Source of the DNA: Lacicoccus alkaliphilus DSM 16010
Lineage (GTDB): Bacteria > Bacillota > Bacilli > Staphylococcales > Salinicoccaceae
Assembly (NCBI RefSeq): GCF_900142805.1
Contig: NZ_FRCF01000008.1
Span: 1 to 64,000 of the forward strand
Direction: 5' to 3'
DNA length: 64,000 bases
This document shows positions 30,537 through 39,926 of the stretch, piece by piece. Below the pieces are notes generated by a model that was given only the letters and a program-made list of their open reading frames with translations, was not told the DNA's origin and made no database searches. The translations under genes and the position numbers were made by a program. Numbering within the stretch: position 1 is the first letter of the stretch; every line of letters begins with the position of its first letter.

Positions 30537-32195
30537 TCATTCACCTTTTTTTGGTTCGGTATCTTCTGCTTCTTCCTCTTCCTCAGGATATTCCTCAGGT
30601 AGGGTTTTCTCGAATTCTTCTATTCTCTCTTCAAGTTCTTTGACTGTCTCTTCTTCGTAACCAGGTTCGTATAACAACTTCCTTCTTTCAAGCTGGATGA
30701 TGTGGTATTCATCCCGTAACGCTTTGAACAGTGAGATCGCCAGAAGCATGACGACAAAAGTGAACGGGAATGCTGCAATGAGCATCGCCATCTCGAGTGC
30801 GTCCAGACCGCCCGAGAACAATAACACCATTGCTGTTCCGGCCAGGATCGCACCCCATGTCAATTTGACCCTGAGCGGCGGGTTCAATGAACCGCCGGTG
30901 GTCAGCATGCCGAGCACGAAGGTACCGCTGTCAGCAGAGGTGATGAAGAATGATGCTATCAGCAGGATCGCGATTCCCATGACCACTGGTGCTGCAGGAT
31001 AGTTTTCAAGGAAAGCGAATAATGCGACTTCGTTCCCGCCATCCACCATCAGGCTGTAAAGACCGCCATCCAGAAGCGTGTCGGTTTCAATGCCTGCGAC
31101 ACCGAAGACCGCAAACCAGAGTGCACTGAACACCACCGGCACGCCGATGACACCGAGTATGAATTCACGTATCGTACGTCCGCGGGAGACACGGGCGATG
31201 AAGCTGCCGACGAAGGCCGCCCAGCCGATCCACCATGCCCAGTAGAACAGCGTCCAGTCATCCAGGAATAATCTGTCCCCTTCAAATGCATTCATGCCGA
31301 GCGTCATACTTGGCAGGTTCTGTATATAGTTCCCCGTATTCGTCAGGAACGATTCGATCATCTGAACGGTCGATCCGAAGATGAAGACGAAAATCATGAG
31401 CGTGATCGCAGTGACGACGTTACCGATGCTCAAGTAACGAATCCCTTTATTCAGACCCGTTATCGCGGATGCCACGAAGCCGAGGGTGATCAGGACGATG
31501 ACGATCATCTGTGTCATGATGGTGTTTTCAATAAAATCGAAACTGTAGCTGAGCCCTGCGGAAACCTGTGTCGCACCGAGGCCGAGGGACGTCGCAATAC
31601 CAAAGATGGTGCCGAAGACCGCCAGGACATCCACGCTCTTGCCCATCCAGCCATTCGCCCTCCGATCACCGATCAGCGGGACGAGTGAGGAACTCATGAG
31701 CAGCGGCGCATGATGCCTGAAATTGAAGTATGCGAGGGCAAGCCCGACGATGGCATACACAGCCCAGGGATGCAGACCCCAGTGGAATAATGTATACTGC
31801 AGCGCTTCCTGCTGGGCCGCCATCAATTCACCTTCGACCGTCGGCGGAGTATAGTAATGGGTCAGTGGTTCGGTCACACCGAAGAACACAAGACCGACAC
31901 CCATACCTGCCGTAAACAGGAATGAAAACCACGTGAAATATTTATATTGCGGCTCTTCATCCTGTCTGCCCAGTCTGATCTTGCCGTACGGACTGACGAC
32001 GAGGAACAGTGCGAACAGCACAAAGCCCGTCATCGCAAGCATATAGACCCATCCGAAGGTATTGGAGATGAAGTCATTCACATTCCCCAGTATCCTTTCC
32101 ACATTTTCTGGAAAAAAGACCCCCCACAAGATGAACACGAATGCCACCGCAAGAGAGATATAAAAGACCGAAGTGACTTTTGTCTTGTTTTTCAT
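30537..32195 (-). CDS. BCCT family betaine/carnitine/choline transporter
   Basis: The 552-residue protein has twelve membrane helices and BCCT signatures: KIRLGRQDEEPQYKYFTWFSFLFTAG (cut here) near 75, GMGVGLVFFGVTEPLTHY, the aromatic betaine box DWTLFYWAWWIGWAAFVG, and FITSADSGTFVLG. The C-terminal 60 residues are strongly acidic and coiled, as in osmo-sensing members. It takes up glycine betaine or related osmolytes with Na+. AGGAGG lies seven nt before the ATG at 32195. A second BCCT gene is at 37882-39417. Confidence 0.94.
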   Translation of the reverse strand: MKNKTKVTSVFYISLAVAFVFILWGVFFPENVERILGNVNDFISNTFGWVYMLAMTGFVLFALFLVVSPYGKIRLGRQDEEPQYKYFTWFSFLFTAGMGVGLVFFGVTEPLTHYYTPPTVEGELMAAQQEALQYTLFHWGLHPWAVYAIVGLALAYFNFRHHAPLLMSSSLVPLIGDRRANGWMGKSVDVLAVFGTIFGIATSLGLGATQVSAGLSYSFDFIENTIMTQMIVIVLITLGFVASAITGLNKGIRYLSIGNVVTAITLMIFVFIFGSTVQMIESFLTNTGNYIQNLPSMTLGMNAFEGDRLFLDDWTLFYWAWWIGWAAFVGSFIARVSRGRTIREFILGVIGVPVVFSALWFAVFGVAGIETDTLLDGGLYSLMVDGGNEVALFAFLENYPAAPVVMGIAILLIASFFITSADSGTFVLGMLTTGGSLNPPLRVKLTWGAILAGTAMVLLFSGGLDALEMAMLIAAFPFTFVVMLLAISLFKALRDEYHIIQLERRKLLYEPGYEEETVKELEERIEEFEKTLPEEYPEEEEEAEDTEPKKGE

Positions 32196-32212
32196 CCATA
32201 AACCTCCTAAAA

Positions 32213-32259
32213 TTTTATGCCGGATTCTTCTACCTATGATGATAGGTTTTATGCCGGAT
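32213..32259 (-). promoter_or_regulatory. Palindrome flanked by direct repeats upstream of the BCCT gene
   Basis: TTTTATGCCGGAT occurs at 32213-32225 and again at 32247-32259. Between them lies the palindrome ACCTAT-GATG-ATAGGT (32232-32247). All are in the untranslated region before the transporter. This may be an operator or RNA element; no known motif was matched. The rest of 32260-32493 shows nothing I recognise. Confidence 0.4.
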
Positions 32260-32493
32260 CCAAAATACATATAAAAAGACTTTCAGATAGGAAGATACCC
32301 TAAAAGGGAGCCTCCAATCCCCGAGTCATCGAACTTAATCAGGGTAACATGTATATCAACTAAAGAAAACACCATCTCCGGATGAATGCGCTTCAAAATA
32401 AAAATTCAGAATAACCGGCCATCCGGTTGATTTCATTGTCACCGGCCGACTTTACACTTACACTTATATTAACAAAACATACGGAGGGATGAC

Positions 32494-33273
32494 ATGGATA
32501 TAGGATTGATCGGATCCGGCGCCATCGGTCAGTATCTGCTTAAGAAAATAAATGAAGACAGCCACCCGGAACTGCATATTGGACATATATTGGTCAGAAA
32601 CACGGCAAAATACCGTCATCTGGAAGGTGACTATGGCGTGGTGCTCCATACAGATGTTGAAGCATTCCTCGCATCGGACATCGATATGGTGGTCGAAGCA
32701 GCAAATGTTGCAACGGTCCAGGCCCTGCTTCCACATGTGATCCGGAAAAAGGATACGATGCTGATCAGTGTCGGTGCTTTGGCCGATGAGCAGCTGCTTG
32801 TGGAAACCGCACGTCTTGCGGAGGCGCACGCCACACGTCTGCACCTGCCTTCGGGGGCTGTCGGCGGTCTGGATCTGATTCAGAATGCAAAAACCTTCGG
32901 CAATCTGGAACGAGTGGAACTGACCACGAGAAAACCCGCATCTTCACTGACCGGGGAGTCAATCACCGAAGAAAAAACCGTATTCCATGGGAAAGCGTTT
33001 GAGGCCATTGAAAAGTTCCCGAAGAACATGAATGTCTCAATCATCCTGTCCCTCGCAGGTCTCGGGATCAATGAGACGGATGTCCGGTTGATCGCCGACC
33101 CCGCAATAGAAAAAAATATTCATGAGATCCGTCTTGCCGGTGATTTCGGCGAAGCGGTACTCACAATCAAAAACAACCCGCTGCCTGAAAATCCAAAGAC
33201 AAGCGCACTCGCTGCACTCAGCATCCTTGGAACGCTTGAGCGTGTCCCGGGAAATATCAGATATGGGAATTAA
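32494..33273 (+). CDS. nadX: L-aspartate dehydrogenase
   Basis: The 259-residue protein starts with the Rossmann motif MDIGLIGSGAIGQYLL. It continues with VVEAAN and LISVGALADEQL, then HLPSGAVGGLDLIQNA and TTRKPASSL of the aspartate dehydrogenase domain (DUF108). It turns aspartate into iminoaspartate with NAD(P), either for NAD synthesis or aspartate breakdown. No nad genes are near. The gene is convergent with a DUF5058 membrane module at 33339-34700, which hints at catabolism of an imported amino acid. Confidence 0.9.
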   Translation: MDIGLIGSGAIGQYLLKKINEDSHPELHIGHILVRNTAKYRHLEGDYGVVLHTDVEAFLASDIDMVVEAANVATVQALLPHVIRKKDTMLISVGALADEQLLVETARLAEAHATRLHLPSGAVGGLDLIQNAKTFGNLERVELTTRKPASSLTGESITEEKTVFHGKAFEAIEKFPKNMNVSIILSLAGLGINETDVRLIADPAIEKNIHEIRLAGDFGEAVLTIKNNPLPENPKTSALAALSILGTLERVPGNIRYGN

Positions 33274-33276
33274 CCA

Positions 33277-33313
33277 AAAAAAGAAGAAATCCGGATTGGA
33301 TTTCTTCTTTTTT
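33277..33313. terminator. Bidirectional terminator
   Basis: AAAAAAGAAGAAATCC (33277-33292) pairs with GGATTTCTTCTTTTTT (33298-33313), between the convergent nadX and DUF5058 module. Confidence 0.88.
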
Positions 33314-33338
33314 ATGATTGGGCCCGTCCATATGATAT

Positions 33339-33983
33339 TTACACAGCGGGCCTCTTGCGTTTGTCGATATAAATCATGACTGAAACGACCAGTAAAATAC
33401 AGATCAGATTTTTTGCGAATAACGGCACCGGGGAAATATTGACCATGAAACCGACTGCCAGCGCGAGTACCCCGTACCATGGTAATTTACCGGCAAACTG
33501 TACAAATACCGCACCAAAGATGGCAGGGAGCACATACGGGAAAATCTCCTGGATGCCTTCCGGTATCACGGTCAGAAGCCAGAGTCCGGCGAGGATCACG
33601 GGAACCAGTATCAGCTTGTTCACCAGCGAGGCTGCACTGATGCCGAGTGTCGCCACGACCTCCCCTTTCTGCGAGCTTGGTTCCACGCCCACTGCCTCCT
33701 GGCAGGCAGCCACCGCCGGAAGGCACATATTTGAAATGTTACCTGTGAAGAAGGCGATATACGTCCCCGCCGAGCCCAGAACCGGGTAATACATGATCGG
33801 CTCCACAAACCAAACAACTGCTATGACAGCCGCATAGGCCAGAAAAGCATTGAATATGAGAGCAAAGCCGGGATGGTAGCCCATGACGAATGACAGGTAG
33901 ATGGGCAGTGCGAATGAGAGCAATATACCGAGACTCAATGTCAGGCGTCCCCAGAAATGTGTTGCTTTTGCGTAATTCTCCAT
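33339..33983 (-). CDS. Membrane subunit B of a DUF5058-type two-gene module
   Basis: The 214-residue protein has about seven membrane helices. Recognisable parts shared with its paralogue at 50409 are HFWGRLTLSLGI, ALPIYLSFVMGYHPG, GSAGTYIAFFTGNISNMCLP (cut here) and LPAIFGAVFVQFAGKLPWYG. It follows the DUF5058 gene by 12 nt, and the same order occurs at 50409-51897, so the two subunits surely work together. A transport role is inferred from fold and gene context; no substrate is known. Confidence 0.85.
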   Translation of the reverse strand: MENYAKATHFWGRLTLSLGILLSFALPIYLSFVMGYHPGFALIFNAFLAYAAVIAVVWFVEPIMYYPVLGSAGTYIAFFTGNISNMCLPAVAACQEAVGVEPSSQKGEVVATLGISAASLVNKLILVPVILAGLWLLTVIPEGIQEIFPYVLPAIFGAVFVQFAGKLPWYGVLALAVGFMVNISPVPLFAKNLICILLVVSVMIYIDKRKRPAV

Positions 33984-33995
33984 TTTTTCCTCCCC

Positions 33996-34700
33996 CTATA
34001 CCACGAAATAAACTGCTATTAGACTGATTAAGATCGAAAACCCGAGGGACCATTCCTTGAGCCAGGCGATCCCCTTCTTATTGGAAATATAATTGATGGT
34101 GAATGAAACGATCATTGCAACCAAGCCTGTGAAAATATACGGGAAGCCATTCAGAAATTCATTGCTCAAAAGTGATCCGAATATGGCGATCATGGCCCCG
34201 CTTGCCACCAGACCCAGTATGTGCTTGCCATTTGGTTTGGCACTCAGCTTATCCTGGATCTTATCCAACGATGGTGTCGCAAAGACAGTGAAGATCATCC
34301 ATCCCGCACCGCCGATACAAAGTACCCATACAATGAGGCTGAAGACTTCGGGAGTGAAGCTGGCACTGCCAAGCTGTGCCCCCGCTGCTTCAGCAGAGAG
34401 CTGGGCGCCCATGCTTTCAATAGGTGCAGAACCGATCACCCCGATACGCATCAGGGTCAGCGGATTTCCAATCAGTGAGATGAGTGAGACTGCCACGATG
34501 ATGATGCCCACCGAAGGTCCGATTGCGGTGATGGCCCCCGTCTTTATGGATCGTTTGATGTCTTCGTCCGTCAATCCTATTTCTTTTGCTCTTTTCTTCG
34601 ACATCGATAAAAATTTGAAAGCCTGAAAAACAACTATAACTATAATTGCTGAAGCAAATATCCAGATCACCGGATGATTTGCCAATTCCATTCCTGTCAT
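33996..34700 (-). CDS. DUF5058 family membrane protein
   Basis: The 234-residue protein has six to seven membrane helices. Features are ANHPVIWIFASAIIVIVVFQA, then TGAITAIGPSVGIIIVAVSLISLIG (cut) and NPLTLMRIGVIGSAPIE. GGGGG lies before the ATG at 34700, and the start MTG is the same as in the paralogue at 51897. Unknown function; I expect a two-subunit transporter for an amino-acid-like compound, since one copy faces nadX and the other lies with an M20 amidohydrolase. Confidence 0.87.
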   Translation of the reverse strand: MTGMELANHPVIWIFASAIIVIVVFQAFKFLSMSKKRAKEIGLTDEDIKRSIKTGAITAIGPSVGIIIVAVSLISLIGNPLTLMRIGVIGSAPIESMGAQLSAEAAGAQLGSASFTPEVFSLIVWVLCIGGAGWMIFTVFATPSLDKIQDKLSAKPNGKHILGLVASGAMIAIFGSLLSNEFLNGFPYIFTGLVAMIVSFTINYISNKKGIAWLKEWSLGFSILISLIAVYFVV

Positions 34701-34872
34701 ATGTATAACCCCCATTGGTCCTTAAATTGTGTGAGTACCGCATGCCCGGTGAAAATAAAACGTTTACATCTTATTGATGCATAGTGACTGGCACCGGGTC
34801 ATTATGTGCAACAAAAATCATTGTATCAGTAATCGGTGCCACAGGCAATTGAAAATTCAGACTACGACCAGA

Positions 34873-34906
34873 AAACATCCGTCACCCCGTGAGGTTTCGG
34901 ATGTTT
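34873..34906 (-). terminator. Terminator downstream of the HelD-like gene
   Basis: AAACATCCG (34873-34881) pairs with CGGATGTTT (34898-34906) around a 16-nt loop; on the minus strand TTTTC follows. The remaining part of 34701-34872 shows nothing clear. Confidence 0.65.
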
Positions 34907-34913
34907 ACACACT

Positions 34914-36980
34914 TCACCGCGCCGGTCCGTCAAGAAGATACAGGTTCCTCGTCGCCCGCGATGCCAGAACGTATTTCACCAGCGGCAGGTCGTCATAAAA
35001 TGAAGCGCCGGTGACGATGACGGTATTATACTCGAAGCCTTTCGATAAATAATATGGCAGGACGAGATAATCCTGATTGTAGATGGTGTCGACTTCCTGT
35101 AAGTTCTTCAGCCCCGGAATATCACCTTTCAGCTGTTCAAACAGCCGGTCGGCCGCCTCCCTCGACGGTGTGATGACCGCCATCTGCCCGGGCATATCCT
35201 GACTCACCATTGACCGGATGTGCGCCGCTTCATCTTCGACGTCGATAAACTGCACGTCCTGTCCGTCGACGGACACCGAATCGATGCCGCCGGGCACGAT
35301 GGTGTTCAGGTAATCATTGATCTGGTTTGTCGAACGGTATGATTTTTGCAGATGCATCATATGATGGTCCTCAACTTTCAGCTCCGGACTGCCGACCGGG
35401 TGGATCTGCTGGTTTTTATCCCCGAGACTCGTGAAAGTTGCACGCTGATAATAATCTTTCATCACCGCATACTGGATATTGGAATAATCCTGCACTTCAT
35501 CGATGATGACATGGCGTATCTTTTTATCTCCTGCTCCGAAAATGTGGATATATAAATACATCATCGGCGCAATATCTTCATACTTGAAGTCATTCTGCCT
35601 GATGTCCTCTATCGTCTTTTTCCTCACCGCCCGATCAGCAATCGACCTGACATACACTTTCTCGAGCTGGACGAACCTGAAACGTCTTATCTGCGCATGA
35701 AGCCCCGCCAGCTCTTTAGTGGCCTGGTCATTCGCCATCTCTTTCAATTCTTCTTTCTCACCGATATACTCAGGGGCCCCGTCCAGTGCCTTGAACTTCT
35801 CCTTCGTCAGCTGCTTCAGCTCCCTCCGGTATATATCCATCAGGTCTTCGTAAATCTTATGAAGGCGGCGTGAGACGGGATGGACGCCCAGATCCTCGTA
35901 GAACACCCTTTCAATCAGCTCTTTTGGAACAAGCACTTTCCCGCCGTACTTCAGATCCCGGAAATGCATACCGTATTCACCAAGCCCTTCCATATACCGC
36001 TTCAGGTGATTAAAATATTCGAGGGAGGTTTTGTATTCATAGGCCGTACTGTCCCCATGACCCAGCCTCTGGATATTATCGGCCAGCGATTCGAACCTGC
36101 GTCCGTTGAAATAAATGAGGGCTTTCAGCATGCGGTAGAACGTCATGTTTTTAACATTGTCCTCGCCCAGTTCCGGCAGCACATCGGAGACATAGTCGTT
36201 GAACACTTCGTTCGGTGACATCAGCATGATATTGTCCGCCTTCAGGCGGCTCCTGTATGTGAACATCAAATATGCGATGCGCTGCATCGCGAGGGAGGTC
36301 TTGCCGCTTCCCGGCGGTCCGTATACAAGTGTATTCTGGTTCAGCGGCTGGCGGATGATGATGTTCTGCTCGCTCTGGATGGTCGCAACGATGTTCTTAA
36401 GCTTCGATCTGGAGGAATCGGTGATCAGCTGCTGGAGCATTTCATCGCCGATGTACAGATCACTGTCGAACATGTTCAAAAGCGTCCCGTCCTCGATCTG
36501 GAACTGGCGCCGCAAAGAGACATCGGTTTTTATCTTTGAACCGTCGGGGATCCTATAAGTCAGTTCGCCCACACGGTTCTCGTAGAACAAACTCGCGATG
36601 GGTGAGCGCCAGTCATAAATCAAAATGTTCTGTTCGTTATCCTGTATCGTGGCCCCGCCGATATACACCGGCTCCCCGTCCGCAGTCAACCTGCCGAAAT
36701 ACGGCTTCTTCATCAGCCGCTCCGTCGTCTCACGCATATTCTCTATATAGTTGAATTTCGTTTCCGTCAGGCGCATCTCCGGGACCATGGAAATGAAATC
36801 CATGACGTTGCCGTCTTCAAAATCGAATGTGTTGGAAACGTCGTCGTTCAATGACTTCCGGGTTTCGAGAATATCACCGGATGTCCGGTCCAGCTGGTGC
36901 ATCAGACTGGCATTATATGCTTTAAGGAAATTCACCGTGAAGTTCAGGTGGTGCCTTTCAAGTTCAAATTCATTCCCCAT
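34914..36980 (-). CDS. helD: HelD-like RNA polymerase recycling ATPase (UvrD/Rep-type)
   Basis: The 688-residue protein has the HelD plan: an N-terminal charged arm, IYDWRSPIASLFYE near 121 (typical HelD motif), Walker A GPPGSGKTS at 221-228, HVIIDEVQDYSNIQY (Walker B) and QKSYRST, plus a C-terminal YNTVIVTGASFYD. HelD enters the RNA polymerase channels and frees stalled enzyme from DNA; related forms give rifamycin tolerance. Start MGNEF at 36980. It is shorter than the 770-residue B. subtilis protein. Confidence 0.88.
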   Translation of the reverse strand: MGNEFELERHHLNFTVNFLKAYNASLMHQLDRTSGDILETRKSLNDDVSNTFDFEDGNVMDFISMVPEMRLTETKFNYIENMRETTERLMKKPYFGRLTADGEPVYIGGATIQDNEQNILIYDWRSPIASLFYENRVGELTYRIPDGSKIKTDVSLRRQFQIEDGTLLNMFDSDLYIGDEMLQQLITDSSRSKLKNIVATIQSEQNIIIRQPLNQNTLVYGPPGSGKTSLAMQRIAYLMFTYRSRLKADNIMLMSPNEVFNDYVSDVLPELGEDNVKNMTFYRMLKALIYFNGRRFESLADNIQRLGHGDSTAYEYKTSLEYFNHLKRYMEGLGEYGMHFRDLKYGGKVLVPKELIERVFYEDLGVHPVSRRLHKIYEDLMDIYRRELKQLTKEKFKALDGAPEYIGEKEELKEMANDQATKELAGLHAQIRRFRFVQLEKVYVRSIADRAVRKKTIEDIRQNDFKYEDIAPMMYLYIHIFGAGDKKIRHVIIDEVQDYSNIQYAVMKDYYQRATFTSLGDKNQQIHPVGSPELKVEDHHMMHLQKSYRSTNQINDYLNTIVPGGIDSVSVDGQDVQFIDVEDEAAHIRSMVSQDMPGQMAVITPSREAADRLFEQLKGDIPGLKNLQEVDTIYNQDYLVLPYYLSKGFEYNTVIVTGASFYDDLPLVKYVLASRATRNLYLLDGPAR

Positions 36981-37024
36981 CGTAACACTCCTATCATTAA
37001 ATGCATTGCTTATCTTACAATGAT

Positions 37025-37135
37025 TCAGCCGGAAAAAGTAGTCTTATGTTTGCAGGGGGCGTGTGCAGTAATGTAATCACCGAATCGAAAGCACCCGTCC
37101 TCATCCGGCAGCACAATGATATTCTTCTCCATCAT
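37025..37135 (-). CDS. Possible 36-residue peptide overlapping the end of the seven-helix protein gene
   Basis: The ATG at 37135 overlaps the stop of the upstream gene (TGATG) and is preceded by AAGGA. The product (MMEKNIIVLPDEDGCFRFGD start) has two cysteines and no hydrophobic stretch. The overlap looks like translational coupling, but the length makes chance likely. Confidence 0.25.
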   Translation of the reverse strand: MMEKNIIVLPDEDGCFRFGDYITAHAPCKHKTTFSG

Positions 37136-37785
37136 CAAACTTCCTTTTCTTCATTTTGCCTACCGGCAAATAAAATTAAAAGCACTCCGCCGACACCGAG
37201 CACCGCGATGAACCAGGGGTGCATCGTATAATCAAAAACAGTCGCTGCATTGTAGATTGCAGACAGTATGAACAGCCCGGCCGACCATGCCAGCACGGTG
37301 AGGATCATCAACTTTCCATTTCCCAACCGGCCGTATAGCAGAAGGAATCCCGTGAATATGATTGCCAGTACGATAAAATAACCAAACGCATAGGCATCGC
37401 CGTAAATGATGAAGTATATGAATTCATACATCATGGAAGATGTTAAAGATACAATCGTCAGAACTTCCAAAAAAAATTTCAGGTTCATTTCACCTTTGAC
37501 ATGTTTATAAATGATCATCAGGGCCGTCAAGGCAAGCGCTGTGTAAAATATGCCCGAACCGCTTGGGTAGGCGAGCACGGCCAAGGGGTCATTTAAAAAG
37601 ATGTCCAGATTCATGATGATTTTTATCATGAAGATGAAAATGAGCAGATTGACGAATTGCGAGAAAAGATCTTCCAGCAGGGGCTTCTTATCTCCATGGG
37701 TGTCCATCAGAGTGTAGATAATTCCGCCGGACAACGCGCTGATTGCGAGGATCGCAACTGAAATGAGTGTTTCTGTAATGACCAT
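37135..37785 (-). CDS. Seven-helix membrane protein of unknown function
   Basis: The 216-residue protein has about seven membrane helices spread over the whole length, with short charged loops (MDTHGDKKPLLEDL, YKHVKGEMNLK) and an acidic C terminus. No transport or enzyme motif is seen. It lies between the HelD-like gene and a BCCT gene without close coupling to either. Confidence 0.75.
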   Translation of the reverse strand: MVITETLISVAILAISALSGGIIYTLMDTHGDKKPLLEDLFSQFVNLLIFIFMIKIIMNLDIFLNDPLAVLAYPSGSGIFYTALALTALMIIYKHVKGEMNLKFFLEVLTIVSLTSSMMYEFIYFIIYGDAYAFGYFIVLAIIFTGFLLLYGRLGNGKLMILTVLAWSAGLFILSAIYNAATVFDYTMHPWFIAVLGVGGVLLILFAGRQNEEKEV

Positions 37786-37844
37786 GGCAGTTCCTCCCAG
37801 ATTCAGATTTTAACTCATTCTGTATACTATACGTGAATACTCAA

Positions 37845-37875
37845 TGATAAAAGCCCTCCGGGGAGGGCTTTATCA
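37845..37875. terminator. Terminator of the second BCCT gene
   Basis: AAAGCCCTCC and GGAGGGCTTT form the stem at 37850-37871, with TGATA/TATCA continuing it outward; on the minus strand TTTT follows. A near copy of the same hairpin stands at 44052-44082. Confidence 0.85.
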
Positions 37876-37881
37876 TCGGGT

Positions 37882-39417
37882 TCACTGATCCTTATTCTTC
37901 ATGAATACTCTTCTATTGCCGCGGTTTTTATACCTCGGCCGCTCCTCGCTCAACGAGATGAACAGCGACCAGGTCATCAGTATGATGACGAGTGAGAAAG
38001 GCAGGGCTGCGACAATGAGCATATTTTGGATGGACTGTACACCGCCGGTGTAGATCATGATGATTGCAAAGGCGGATAATATGACACCCCAGCTGATCTT
38101 CACGATGCCGGACGGATGAATGTCCCCGTTCGTCGATAACATACCGAGGACGAATGTTGCCGAATCCGCGGACGTCACAAAGAAAATGACGATGACCACA
38201 ACTGTGAACATGCTGAGCAGGTAGCCCAGCGGATATTGTTCCAGCATGGCGAAAGTCGCCGTTTCAGTGGCATAATCCGAAATCTGCGCAACGCCGTTCA
38301 CTTCAAGGTTGATCGCCGAAGCGCCGAACACCGTGAAGAATATGAACATCACAAGCGAAGGCACCGCGAGCACACCGATGATGAACTCCTTGATCGTCCG
38401 GCCTCTCGAGACGCGTGCGATGAAGATGCCCACGAATGGCGCCCATGACACCCACCATGCCCAGTAGAATATCGTCCAGTCGCTCAGCCAGGCCATCTGA
38501 TCTGCATCATTCATCGGTATGCGCAGACCCATCTCAAAGAAGCCTGTAATATAATTGCCGATCGAATGCGTGAACATGTTCAGGATATACAGCGTCGGTC
38601 CGACAAGGAACACAGCCAGCAGAATGAGGAAGGCCACCGACATGTTGAAATTGCTGAGCCGTTTGATGCCCTTGTTGATGCCTGCCCATGCCGACCATGT
38701 GAACAGGACGGTCGAGGCCGCAATGATCGCAAACTGGATCGGGAAATTCGACGGAATATCAAACAGGTAGCCGAGACCTTCGTTGATCTGCATGGCACCG
38801 AATCCGAGCGTCGCCGCCACACCTGTCACCGTTGCAATGACAGCGAGGATGTCGATCATTTTCCCGAAGACGCCCCGCGCCCTTTTCTCACCGATGAGCG
38901 GCGTCAATGTTGCACTCACAAGCCCCGGGTACCCTTTATGGAAATTGAAGTAGGCAAAAGTCAAAGCGACGATTGCATAGACGGCCCAGGCGTGGATGCC
39001 CCAGTGGAAAAAAGAATATTGAAGGGCTTCTTCGACTGCCTGATCCGAGCCCGGCTCAGAAACCGGAGAGGATATGAAAGCATGGCTGACCGGCTCTGCC
39101 GTCGTCCAGAATACAAGGCCGATGCCCATCCCCGCACTGAACAACATCGCGAACCAGGAAGGCAGTGAGAACTCCGGGTCTTCATCCGCCCTGCCGAGCT
39201 TGATGCTGCTGTAGCGGGAGAACAGCAGGTATACACTGATGACCAGGATGACCATGATCAACAGTAAATAATACCAGCTGAAATACGTTGAAATGAATGC
39301 TGTAATCTCCCCCGTGACCTGTTCGGTCTGTTCCGGCATGAATGCACCAAACCCGACAAAGATTACACAAATTGCAAGCGCCACCCAGAAGACCGAAGAA
39401 ACCGATTTTAAATTCAT
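37882..39417 (-). CDS. BCCT family betaine/carnitine/choline transporter, second copy
   Basis: The 511-residue protein has twelve helices, GRADEDPEFSLPSWFAMLFS, GMGIGLVFWTTAEPVSHAF, the aromatic box DWTIFYWAWWVSWAPFVG and VTSADSATFVLGML. Compared with the copy at 30537 it has a basic, short C terminus instead of an acidic one, so the two probably respond to different signals. Na+-coupled import of betaine-type osmolytes is expected. Confidence 0.94.
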   Translation of the reverse strand: MNLKSVSSVFWVALAICVIFVGFGAFMPEQTEQVTGEITAFISTYFSWYYLLLIMVILVISVYLLFSRYSSIKLGRADEDPEFSLPSWFAMLFSAGMGIGLVFWTTAEPVSHAFISSPVSEPGSDQAVEEALQYSFFHWGIHAWAVYAIVALTFAYFNFHKGYPGLVSATLTPLIGEKRARGVFGKMIDILAVIATVTGVAATLGFGAMQINEGLGYLFDIPSNFPIQFAIIAASTVLFTWSAWAGINKGIKRLSNFNMSVAFLILLAVFLVGPTLYILNMFTHSIGNYITGFFEMGLRIPMNDADQMAWLSDWTIFYWAWWVSWAPFVGIFIARVSRGRTIKEFIIGVLAVPSLVMFIFFTVFGASAINLEVNGVAQISDYATETATFAMLEQYPLGYLLSMFTVVVIVIFFVTSADSATFVLGMLSTNGDIHPSGIVKISWGVILSAFAIIMIYTGGVQSIQNMLIVAALPFSLVIILMTWSLFISLSEERPRYKNRGNRRVFMKNKDQ

Positions 39418-39557
39418 AAAAATGCCCCTCTGTTCATTATTATGTTACATGACAAATTCGTGTGAAGTGATTTACATTTTTCCACTATATAATACATTCA
39501 GGCCGTTCTCAAGAAGAGGGGCGCCCGTGATCCCCGCGACCCCTGCGGATGGAATGT

Positions 39558-39926
39558 TCAAAGCGGTAAAATTCCGCCTGTAAGGAAGCCCAGGCAAACA
39601 AGCAACAACCCTCCGCCATAGGTGAGGAACATATATATCAGCAGTGCCTTTTTATGCTTTTTTAAATGCAACTGAAGTACCTCATAATTCAAGGTGGAAA
39701 ATGTCGTGAATGCCCCTAAAAATCCGACCCCGAACAACAGCATCACCATTCCGCCGACCCCTGCACCTGTCAGGAGACCGATCAAAAATGAACCGGATAA
39801 ATTTACGAAAAGCGTACCTGCAGGTATTTTTGACGAACCGTCACTGTTCCACCTGAGGCTGATGGCATAGCGGGCCATGGCCCCGAAAAAACCGCCGGCC
39901 CCGACCAGCATCATGGCTATCATCAT
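39558..39926 (-). CDS. crcB: CrcB/Fluc fluoride channel subunit
   Basis: The 122-residue protein has four helices with GAGGFFGAMARYAIS near the start, GTLFVNLSGSFLIG (the conserved Asn in the pore) and GFLGAFTTFSTLNYE (phenylalanine track). Fluc proteins are dual-topology dimers that let F- out. It overlaps the second crcB gene by 4 nt; in many Firmicutes such pairs form heterodimers. Confidence 0.94.
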   Translation of the reverse strand: MMIAMMLVGAGGFFGAMARYAISLRWNSDGSSKIPAGTLFVNLSGSFLIGLLTGAGVGGMVMLLFGVGFLGAFTTFSTLNYEVLQLHLKKHKKALLIYMFLTYGGGLLLVCLGFLTGGILPL

